Shown here piece by piece: positions 7,691 to 13,902 of a DNA stretch of 21,845 nt. The position numbers and the translations under genes were made by a program. The first letter of the stretch is position 1. Every line of letters starts with the position of its first letter. Source of the stretch: an uncultured Desulfovibrio sp. (GTDB lineage Bacteria > Desulfobacterota > Desulfovibrionia > Desulfovibrionales > Desulfovibrionaceae). The stretch covers positions 1 to 21,845 of the forward strand of contig CAMBWG010000003.1 of NCBI GenBank assembly GCA_945871415.1, in the 5' to 3' direction. Under the pieces are notes generated by a model. The model did no database searches. It had not been told where the DNA came from and saw only the letters and a list, made by a program, of their open reading frames with translations.

Positions 7691-8301
7691 CGCCCGCCAA
7701 TGCAACACGCCTTCTTTGCCGCGTCATGTTCGGCGTCTGGCTGCTTGCCGTCTGCGGCATGGCTCTTGTCGCCCTTGGCGGCGGCTCCTCGACGGGCAAT
7801 CTGCTGGCGCTCATGTTCACCCGCCCCGTTGCCCGCACGCCGGTGACGCCGCCCCCGCCCCAGCCGCCCGCACAGGCGGAGCCGACACCCGAACCGGCTC
7901 CGGCCCCCGCGACACCGGAACCGCAGCCCGCCGCCGAGCTTTCTCCCTGGCGGGATTTGCCGCACGGCAAACGTCCGGGCAAAGGCCGCCTCCACCCCCC
8001 GCGCATGGAGGTCCGCAAGGACGGCTCTCTTCTGCTGCTCTTTGCCTATGAGGGCACGCCCGGCGAACATACCGTCATCACGCCCGCCAATGTCACTTCC
8101 CGCAGCGTGGATCTCCACGGCCGGTGGAGCGCGCAGGTCACCGTGGATGCCCGCCCTCAGGCCGGTTGCGTCCAGCGCCTGCAAATCGCCTCCCACCCGT
8201 CATGGATACGCGTCAGCGCCGTCTCGCGCGGCGGCAAACCGCTGGACGCCGATGCCAGTTATTCGGATAAGGAAATCCGCATCATCTTTCATCCCAAATA
8301 G
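7684..8301 (+). CDS. Membrane-anchored proline-rich protein with AMIN-like C-terminal domain
   Basis: A 205-residue protein of unnamed family. One N-terminal membrane helix (about residues 14-34) is followed by a proline/alanine-rich spacer (about 48-84) and a beta-rich C-terminal domain (about 105-205). The domain shows the sequence style of AMIN domains: RMEVRKDGSLLLLF, then ITPANVTSRSVDLHGRW, VQRLQIASHPSWIRVSAV, and a final DKEIRIIF strand. AMIN domains bind peptidoglycan or target proteins to the cell wall in periplasmic proteins. The match is by eye only. The topology predicts a short cytoplasmic tail with the rest in the periplasm. Its start overlaps the end of tssM (ATGGTAA), so it is probably coupled to TssM and may be an accessory of the trans-envelope complex. 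The stop TAG abuts repeat copy 4. Confidence 0.6.
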   Translation: MVTPANATRLLCRVMFGVWLLAVCGMALVALGGGSSTGNLLALMFTRPVARTPVTPPPPQPPAQAEPTPEPAPAPATPEPQPAAELSPWRDLPHGKRPGKGRLHPPRMEVRKDGSLLLLFAYEGTPGEHTVITPANVTSRSVDLHGRWSAQVTVDARPQAGCVQRLQIASHPSWIRVSAVSRGGKPLDADASYSDKEIRIIFHPK

Positions 8302-8443
8302 AGCGTTTTACCTTTGAAAACGGCACGGCGAGGCGGCGACACAGCCCCGCACGGCCCGAAGTGAGCGGAAAAACCGCGCTTTTCCCGCAAAACGACAGGC
8401 CGCAGGGTTTGAAACACAACGCGTTTCAAACTGAAAATGCTCT
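8300..8443 (+). repeat. Intergenic repeat copy 4
   Basis: This copy starts inside the TAG stop of the preceding gene (AAATAGAGCGTTTTACC) and ends ACTGAAAATGCTCT. The last stem reads TTTGAAACAC/GCGTTTCAAA. Compared with copy 1, a T-A pair has become C-G, a compensatory change that keeps most of the stem, with one A·C mismatch at the inner end. A GTG-started frame from 8361 is in frame with tssE and can mislead start calling. Confidence 0.85.
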
Positions 8444-8522
8444 GAAACTCCGGGAGCGGGGAAACCGTATGCCGATGCCTCCGCTCCCGTCTTTCCCCGC
8501 ACGCACAACGCAGGAATTTCCC

Positions 8523-8939
8523 ATGTCACGACTGCGCTTTCTGGAACGGCTGCGCCATGCCCGGCAGCAGGGCGACGAGCGCAATACTGTGGAAACATCG
8601 GACATCATCCAGTCCGTGACCAATCACCTGTCCCGTATTCTCAATACCCGACAGGGCAACACCGTGCTGGATCAGGACTTCGGCATGCCGGACTTCAGCG
8701 CCCTTGGCGCGTCCTTCAGCACGACGGAACTTCCCCGCATCGAACGGGAACTTTCCGCCTTCATCAGCCGGTGCGAACCCCGCCTGAAACAGGTGCACAT
8801 CCACTATGCTCCTGATCCCAACCAGCCGTTGCAGCTGGCCTTTTTTCTTGATGCCGAACTTGCGCTGGAAGAAGAAACGGTTCGTATTCACTGGACAACT
8901 CTTGTGGAACCCTCCGGCCGGGTCGTCATCAATACGTAA
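8523..8939 (+). CDS. tssE: T6SS baseplate wedge protein TssE (gp25-like)
   Basis: A 138-residue gp25-like lysozyme-fold protein without enzymatic role. It has the family N-terminus (MSRLRFLERLRHA), then IIQSVTNHLSRILNTRQGNTVLDQDFGMPDF, the typical TssE core, and a C-terminal HIHYAPDP...LAFFLDAEL segment. The conserved EPRLKQVHI motif is present. TssE is a wedge part of the baseplate and initiates sheath assembly with TssF, TssG and TssK. ATG 8523 is chosen because AGGAA lies six bases upstream and the protein then has standard length. The in-frame ATGs at 8469/8475 and the GTG in the repeat would add non-family sequence. tssF and tssG, its usual neighbours, are not next to it here. Confidence 0.92.
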   Translation: MSRLRFLERLRHARQQGDERNTVETSDIIQSVTNHLSRILNTRQGNTVLDQDFGMPDFSALGASFSTTELPRIERELSAFISRCEPRLKQVHIHYAPDPNQPLQLAFFLDAELALEEETVRIHWTTLVEPSGRVVINT

Positions 8940-9247
8940 GTTTTTCCTTATGGAAACAACACATTCTGTAACTGTGACGAAGTGCAACATAATTGCAAAG
9001 CCCTGTGGCGCATGCTACAAGAAAGTAACGAGTCAGACGCGCCGCTGCTCAGAAACTGAAGCTGGCGGAAATCCGTCCAGTTACAACATCCCGCAATGAC
9101 AGACGTTCCTGGAATGTTACCGCAGGCGGTACCGGCCGGCTCCGCTGCGCCTCCCCACCGCACGCAAAATGAGCCGCCGTGCTCCGGACGGATTCGGACG
9201 CGCCTGAAAAACGTCTTCCTCGAAAATTCCGGAACGCTTTGCCTTTA
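8940..9247. other. Gene-free stretch between tssE and repeat copy 5
   Basis: No convincing gene is present. The first ~65 bases are relatively AT-rich (CATAAT at 8988-8993 could be a -10 box, but no good -35 is seen). A small imperfect hairpin lies at 9062-9080 (CTGGCGG with CCGTCCAG). The rest is GC-rich without visible signals. A 49-codon frame from ATG 8951 has no ribosome site and no recognisable content. The gap may be a decayed insertion or hold a promoter for tssA-clpV; neither can be shown by eye. Confidence 0.4.
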
Positions 9248-9389
9248 AGAGCATTTTAGTTTTGAAAAAGGTAAAACGCGAGGCGGCGGCACAACGCCGC
9301 CCGGCCCAAAGAGAGCGGAAAACCGCGCATTTCCCGTAAAACGACAGGCCGCAGGACTTGAAATGCGAAGAATCTCAAACTAAAAACTA
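9248..9389 (+). repeat. Intergenic repeat copy 5
   Basis: This divergent copy starts GAGCATTTTAGTTTTGAAAA. Its left end here looks more like the inverse of the usual right end. It contains the core GCGAGGCGGCGGCACAACGC and ACGACAGGCCGCAGG. The last stem is degraded (CTTGAAATGC ... ATCTCAAAC) and the right terminus is eroded (CTAAAAACTAT). It immediately precedes tssA, in the orientation of transcription. Confidence 0.75.
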
Positions 9390-9402
9390 TACTGGATTTC
9401 GC

Positions 9403-10983
9403 ATGCAGCTTCGAGAACTAGGACGACTTCCCGTCAGCGATACCGCCCCCGCAGGCACGGAGCCCCGTCAAAGCGCGGACTATGAACGCCTGCTGGAAGA
9501 GACTGCCAGGCTCAGTTCCTTACAGGGAGCTGCCGCCGTCAACTGGAATACCGTCGTCGAAAGCGCCGCCGCCGTTCTGGAACGACAGGCCAAGGATATT
9601 CCCGCCGCCGTCTACCTCTGCGTGGGGCTGGCCCATAGCGACGGTCTCCGGGGCCTGGCCGACGGCGTCCGCGTGCTTGCCGATCTGCTTGCGAACTGGT
9701 GGCAGACCTGCTTCCCGCCGCTCAAACGGCTGCGGGCCCGCGTCAACATGCTTGTGTGGTGGCGGGAGCGCATTCTGCCCGTGCTCGACGCGCCGCACGA
9801 ACCGGTGGAACCGGCCCTGCGCGACGATTTGCTGACCTCGCTGCGGGATCTTGATGCCACGCTCGGGGATGTGCTGCCCGATCTGCCGCCGCTGCGGGAT
9901 CTTGTGGAGCGTGTGCAGCGTCTGGAAGTCACGGAAGAAGCGGCCGCAACACCGTCCGCCGGGCCCGATAGTCCGCCGGAAGCGGCAGCGCCCCCGCCTC
10001 CCGCACCGGCTCCCGAACCAGCGCCTTCCGCACCGCGCGCCGTTCCGGAAACGCCCGTACCGTCGCCGTCCCCCTCCGTCAGTCCCGTACCGGCAGCGCC
10101 GCCAGCCGACGCCGATGCCGCCATGTCCGCCTATCTCGCGGCGGCCCGCGCCTATGCGGCGCTGGCCTTTGCCGATCAGCTTCCCGCAGCGCCCGCCGCC
10201 TGGAGCGCCCTGTACGCGACGCTCTGGGGACGTATCGAAAAACTGCCGCCGGCGGACAATCAGGTGACGGCGCTGCCTGCGCCGCAGGAAGAAGGCCTTG
10301 CGGCATGCCGCAGCCTGCTTTCGGCCGGACGTCCCGCCGAGGCCGCCGCCGCCGTTGCCCGTCTTCTGCCCGCCTGTCCGCTCTGTCTGGACGCGCAGCA
10401 TCTCCTTTTTACGGCGCTGACCGCCTGCGGCCGCCCGGCCGACGCGGCTCTTGTCCAGAGGGAGGCCCGGGCGCTTGCGGCCCGTCTGCCGGGTCTGACG
10501 GCCTTGAAATTTGCCGACGGACAGCCCTTTGCCGACGCCGGAACGCGTCAGTGGCTGCACGCCGAGGAAAGCGCTCCGGCAGCGGAGCGCGTCCCGGCCG
10601 CGAATGACGAAACGGAAAGCCTGCGCGCCGGGGCGCGGGAAGCGGCAGCCGGAGGTAATCTTGCCGCGGCGCTGGATACGCTCGAAGACGCCCGCCGTCG
10701 TCTGGGAGAGCGGTCGGCACGGGCCTTTCCCCTGCGCATGGAGCAGGCCCGGCTGCTGGCGCTGGCCGGGCATGCGCAGGCCGCCGTCCCGCTGGCCGAG
10801 GAACTGGAACACAGTCTGGAGGCACGAAATCTTGCCGACTGGCAACCGGAGCTCTGTCTGGAGGCTCTCTGCATCTGCCATACGGTATGGTCGGGCCTGG
10901 AGACGCCGGAAGCCCGCGCCCGCGCCGCGGCCATCGCCGCGGCCATCTGCCGCATCCGGCCTTCGCGTTCTCCCTTTCTGTAG
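9403..10983 (+). CDS. tssA: T6SS assembly protein TssA (ImpA N-terminal domain)
   Basis: A 526-residue TssA. The N-terminal ImpA_N-type domain (about residues 1-115) includes the NWNTVVESAAAVLERQAKDI and VYLCVGLAHSDGLRGLADGV segments, followed by LLANWWQTCFPPLKRLRARVNMLVWW, the clear family signature. A low-complexity Pro/Ala/Ser linker spans about residues 185-235. The C-terminal part (about 240-526) is an alanine-rich helical domain resembling the VasJ-type TssA end, with a CPLCLDAQHLLFTALTACGR segment. TssA directs priming of the baseplate and coordinates tail polymerisation. ATG 9403 is used because the frame upstream is repeat DNA; the ribosome site is weak. It is followed by a 102-bp gap and tssB. 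Confidence 0.9.
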   Translation: MQLRELGRLPVSDTAPAGTEPRQSADYERLLEETARLSSLQGAAAVNWNTVVESAAAVLERQAKDIPAAVYLCVGLAHSDGLRGLADGVRVLADLLANWWQTCFPPLKRLRARVNMLVWWRERILPVLDAPHEPVEPALRDDLLTSLRDLDATLGDVLPDLPPLRDLVERVQRLEVTEEAAATPSAGPDSPPEAAAPPPPAPAPEPAPSAPRAVPETPVPSPSPSVSPVPAAPPADADAAMSAYLAAARAYAALAFADQLPAAPAAWSALYATLWGRIEKLPPADNQVTALPAPQEEGLAACRSLLSAGRPAEAAAAVARLLPACPLCLDAQHLLFTALTACGRPADAALVQREARALAARLPGLTALKFADGQPFADAGTRQWLHAEESAPAAERVPAANDETESLRAGAREAAAGGNLAAALDTLEDARRRLGERSARAFPLRMEQARLLALAGHAQAAVPLAEELEHSLEARNLADWQPELCLEALCICHTVWSGLETPEARARAAAIAAAICRIRPSRSPFL

Positions 10984-11085
10984 CAGTCCGGCGTCGTCCG
11001 CTCGCGGGCGACACCGCCATTTTGAAATATGCGGCGCATGGCCCGCAGGGCCGTGGTCAACGCTCTGTCATGAGCAGGAGGATAT
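10984..11085. promoter_or_regulatory. tssA-tssB spacer with hairpin and strong tssB ribosome site
   Basis: An 8-bp stem with loop CTCG (10993-11000 with 11005-11012, one G-T pair) follows the tssA stop. A second short stem (GGCCC-GCA-GGGCC) lies near 11040. No T-run follows either, so they are not classical terminators. AGGAGG at 11076-11081, four bases before the tssB ATG, is the strongest ribosome site in the locus, in keeping with the high demand for sheath protein. A short stretch (TTTTGAAATATGCGGCGCAT) faintly resembles the last hairpin of the repeat family. Confidence 0.45.
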
Positions 11086-11577
11086 ATGAGCAAGGAAGGT
11101 TCCGTCGCCCCCAAGGAGCGCGTCAATATTGTCTATCGCCCCGCAACCGGCGACGCCAAGGAAGAGGTGGAACTGCCTCTTAAGCTGATGGTGCTCGGGG
11201 ACTTCACCCAGCGCGAAGACGACAGGCCGCTGGAAGATCGCGATCCTGTTTCCGTGGACAAGACCAATTTCAACGACGTCATGAAGGGGCAGGGTCTCGG
11301 CATGACCATCAGCGTGCCCAACAAGCTGGCCGACGACGATCCCGAGGCCCGGCTTGCCGTTGATCTGAAGTTTGAAAACATCAACGATTTCACCCCGGAC
11401 GCCATTGTCCGGCAGGTACCGGAACTGGCGCGGCTGCTGGAACTGCGCGAGTCCCTCAAGGCCCTCAAGGGGCCGCTGGCCAACGTGCCCGAATTCCGCC
11501 GCAAGGTGCAGGAAATGGTTTCCGACGACAAGGCCCGCGCGGCCCTGCTCAACGAACTGAACATCGACGAAAAGTAA
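11086..11577 (+). CDS. tssB: T6SS sheath small subunit TssB (VipA)
   Basis: A 163-residue TssB/VipA. It shows the family landmarks: ERVNIVYRPATGDAKEEVELPLKLMVLGDF near the N-terminus, PLEDRDPVSVDKTNFNDVM in the middle, LKFENINDFTPDAIVRQVPEL, and the C-terminal helix LKALKGPLANVPEFRRKVQ. TssB and TssC form heterodimers that polymerise into the contractile sheath around the Hcp tube. The start is supported by a perfect AGGAGG. The stop is 9 bp before the tssC start, so the two are co-translated at matched levels. Length and motifs are normal. Confidence 0.96.
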   Translation: MSKEGSVAPKERVNIVYRPATGDAKEEVELPLKLMVLGDFTQREDDRPLEDRDPVSVDKTNFNDVMKGQGLGMTISVPNKLADDDPEARLAVDLKFENINDFTPDAIVRQVPELARLLELRESLKALKGPLANVPEFRRKVQEMVSDDKARAALLNELNIDEK

Positions 11578-11586
11578 GGAGCCCCC

Positions 11587-13059
11587 ATGAGCCAGACTGA
11601 AAACGCGCCCGCCGCCGCACCGGCAGCCGCAACCAGCCTGCTGGACGAGATTGTCGAAGCGACGCGCCTCAAACCCGGCGACGACGGTTTTTCCGCCACC
11701 CGCGACGGCCTGCAGGCCTTTCTCAAGGAACTGGTGGCCCAGCCCTCGGAAGATACCAAGGTTTCTCCCGCGCTGGTGGACAAGCTCCTTGCCGATCTCG
11801 ACAAGCGCCTCAGCGCCCAGGTCAACGCCATCATGCACAACGAGCAGTTCCAGAAGCTCGAAAGCGCCTGGCGCGGCCTCAAGTACCTTGTGGACAACAC
11901 GGATTTTCGCCAGAACATCAAGGTGGAATTTCTCAGCGTCAGCAAGGACGATCTGCTGACCGATTTTCAGGATGCCCCGGAAATCATGAGTTCCGGCCTG
12001 TACAAGCACATCTATACGGCGGAATACGGTCAGTTCGGCGGCCAGCCCGTGGGAGCCATCATCGGTAACTACGAATTCGGCCCCGGCCCTCAGGACATGG
12101 AGCTGCTGCAATACATGGGCTCGGTGTCCGCCATGTCGCACGCCCCCTTTGTGGGCGCGGCCGGCAAGGAGTTCTTCGGGATTGATTCGTGGGAAGATCT
12201 GCCCAATCTCAAGGATCTCAAGTCCATTTTCGAGATGCCGCAGTATACCAAATGGCGCGCCTTCCGCGAATCGGAAGACGCCCGCTATGTGGGCCTGACC
12301 CTGCCCCGCTTCCTGCTGCGCGTGCCCTACGGCTCCAATACCGTGCCCGCCAGGAGCTTTGTCTTTGAGGAGGACGCGTCCGACAACAATAATTTCTGCT
12401 GGGGCAACACCGCTTTCGCCTTTGCCGGCCGCCTGACGGACAGTTTCGCCAAGTACCGCTGGTGCGCCAACATCATCGGCCCCCAGGGCGGCGGCGCCGT
12501 CGAAAACCTGCCCATCTACACGTTTGAATCCATGGGACAGGTGCAGACCAAAATCCCCACGGAAGTTCTCATTTCCGAACGCCGGGAATATGAGCTTTCG
12601 GAAGAGGGCTTCATCGCCCTGAGCATGCGCAAGGGCGCCGACAATGCCGCCTTCTTCTCGGCCAACTCCTGCCAGAAGGCCAAAGTGTTTCCCAATACCG
12701 CCGAGGGTAAGGCCGCGGAACTCAACTATCGCCTTTCCACCCAGCTGCCCTACATGATGATCATGAATCGCCTTGCGCATTACATCAAGGTCATACAGCG
12801 CGAGAATATCGGCACCTGGAAGGAGCGCAACGATCTTGAGCGCGAGCTCAACACCTGGATCAGCCAGTACGTGACCGAAATGGACGATCCCGATCCCGTC
12901 ACCCGCAGCAAACGCCCCCTGCGCATGGCGCAGATCACCGTCAACGACGTGGCGGGCGAACCCGGCTGGTATACCGTGGGCATCATGGCCCGTCCTCACT
13001 TCAAGTATATGGGCGCCAGCTTTACCCTGTCGCTCGTGGGCAAGCTGGACAAGAGCTAG
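11587..13059 (+). CDS. tssC: T6SS sheath large subunit TssC (VipB)
   Basis: A 490-residue TssC/VipB. The N-terminus is Ala/Pro-rich, followed by SLLDEIVEATRL, the helix region that in VipB is exposed on contraction and recognised by ClpV. Further landmarks are NEQFQKLESAWRGLKYLVD, FGGQPVGAIIGNYEF, the PRFLLRVPYG segment and the C-terminal ARPHFKYMGASFTLSLVGKL. The protein forms the outer part of the sheath together with TssB. AAGGAG sits five bases before the ATG. About 20 bp after the stop, repeat copy 6 begins. Nothing unusual is seen in length or motifs. Confidence 0.97.
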   Translation: MSQTENAPAAAPAAATSLLDEIVEATRLKPGDDGFSATRDGLQAFLKELVAQPSEDTKVSPALVDKLLADLDKRLSAQVNAIMHNEQFQKLESAWRGLKYLVDNTDFRQNIKVEFLSVSKDDLLTDFQDAPEIMSSGLYKHIYTAEYGQFGGQPVGAIIGNYEFGPGPQDMELLQYMGSVSAMSHAPFVGAAGKEFFGIDSWEDLPNLKDLKSIFEMPQYTKWRAFRESEDARYVGLTLPRFLLRVPYGSNTVPARSFVFEEDASDNNNFCWGNTAFAFAGRLTDSFAKYRWCANIIGPQGGGAVENLPIYTFESMGQVQTKIPTEVLISERREYELSEEGFIALSMRKGADNAAFFSANSCQKAKVFPNTAEGKAAELNYRLSTQLPYMMIMNRLAHYIKVIQRENIGTWKERNDLERELNTWISQYVTEMDDPDPVTRSKRPLRMAQITVNDVAGEPGWYTVGIMARPHFKYMGASFTLSLVGKLDKS

Positions 13060-13079
13060 CGGACGCCCGCCGGAACAGC

Positions 13080-13216
13080 AGAGCGTTTTGCCCTTGAAAA
13101 GAGCGGACGAGGCGGCGGCACAGTCCGGCCCGAAGTGAGCGAAAGAACCATGTTTTTCCGCGAAACGACAGGCCGCATGCTTTGAAATGCGACGCATTTC
13201 AAACTGAAAATGCTCT
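13080..13216 (+). repeat. Intergenic repeat copy 6
   Basis: Starts AGAGCGTTTTGCCC and ends ACTGAAAATGCTCT, with TA at the right flank. The terminal 10-bp hairpin (13181-13190 with 13194-13203, loop GAC) is perfect, while the GCGGAAAAA stem is degraded on its left arm and the first hairpin is weak. It lies between tssC and hcp in transcriptional orientation. It is about 9 bases shorter than copy 1, mainly in the GC core. Confidence 0.85.
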
Positions 13217-13283
13217 ATGTATACAACGGGGACACACAGACAGACATCCCCCGGATAACCCTCAACACGCGAGGTATAGTATC

Positions 13284-13763
13284 ATGGCACTGACGGCTTA
13301 CATGAAGGTGGAAGGCAAGTCCCAAGGAGAAATCAAGGGCGATTGCCCGCAGGGCGGCGACAAGAAGGACAAGGTACTGGTCTACGCGGTCGAGCACCTT
13401 GTGGAAATTCCCAAGGACACGCATACCGGCCTGCCCACCGGCCAGCGCATTCATCACCCTCTGACTATCACCAAGCATCTGGATCAGGCCAGCCCCAAGC
13501 TGTACAAGGCCTGCTGCACCGGCGAACAGTGCACGGTCACCATTGACCACTACCGCATTGCCGCCGACGGCACCGAAGAAAAGTACTTCACCATCAAGCT
13601 GGAAGAAGCCATTGTCGTGAGCATGAAGAAGGAAACCCCGCTGACCTTCCTGCCCGAAAACAAGCCCTATCACGACATGGAAAGCGTCTCCTTCACCTAC
13701 TCCAAGATCACCTGGACCTATAACGACGGCAACATCGAGTACGTCGACGACTGGAAGAAGTAG
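13284..13763 (+). CDS. hcp: T6SS tube protein Hcp (TssD)
   Basis: A 159-residue Hcp. It begins MALTAYMKVEGKSQGEIKGDC, the family N-terminus, and continues with VLVYAVEHLVEIPKDTHTG, HHPLTITKHLDQASPKLYKA, and the C-terminal SVSFTYSKITWTYNDGNIEY strand. Hcp hexamers stack into the tube expelled by sheath contraction and can carry small effectors in the ring. No effector domain is fused. The ATG at 13284 follows GAGG nine bases upstream. An in-frame TTG/ATG inside the repeat (from 13182) would add 34 residues of repeat translation and is rejected. A terminator follows the gene, so hcp mRNA probably outnumbers that of clpV. Confidence 0.97.
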   Translation: MALTAYMKVEGKSQGEIKGDCPQGGDKKDKVLVYAVEHLVEIPKDTHTGLPTGQRIHHPLTITKHLDQASPKLYKACCTGEQCTVTIDHYRIAADGTEEKYFTIKLEEAIVVSMKKETPLTFLPENKPYHDMESVSFTYSKITWTYNDGNIEYVDDWKK

Positions 13764-13778
13764 CCGCACGACCACACA

Positions 13779-13806
13779 GGGCGCGTCCTTCCGGGCGCGC
13801 CCTTTT
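13779..13806 (+). terminator. Rho-independent terminator after hcp
   Basis: A 10-bp GC stem (GGGCGCGTCC with GGGCGCGCCC, one G-T pair) with loop TTCC is followed by TTTTCCTT. The T-run is short, so partial read-through into clpV is likely. A second inverted repeat (GTGCCGG 13821-13827 with CCGGCAC 13845-13851) follows in the same gap. Confidence 0.75.
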
Positions 13807-13902
13807 CCTTCTTCCCCGGAGTGCCGGCGCCGCGTCCGGCATTCCCGGCACCGGCATCCCCTGCTGCGGCACATTTCAACTTCAACATGCTTGGGAGAAT
13901 CC

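Noticed and set aside
1751..7708. Very long open frames on the - strand opposite tssK-tssM (881 and 1100 codons)
   Set aside because: They are shadows of the GC-rich coding strand. Their translations are Gly/Arg/Gln-rich, match no family I know, and run straight through the repeats.
9010..9025. TGGCGCATGCTACAAG as a sigma54 promoter for tssA
   Set aside because: The -24 half is fair, but the -12 half (TTGC) is absent.
8951..9100. A 49-codon frame between tssE and tssA
   Set aside because: No ribosome site, no recognisable domain and a composition unlike the neighbouring genes.
13182..13283. N-terminal extension of Hcp into repeat copy 6
   Set aside because: Hcp proteins start at the MALTAYM block, and the extension is translated repeat and leader sequence.
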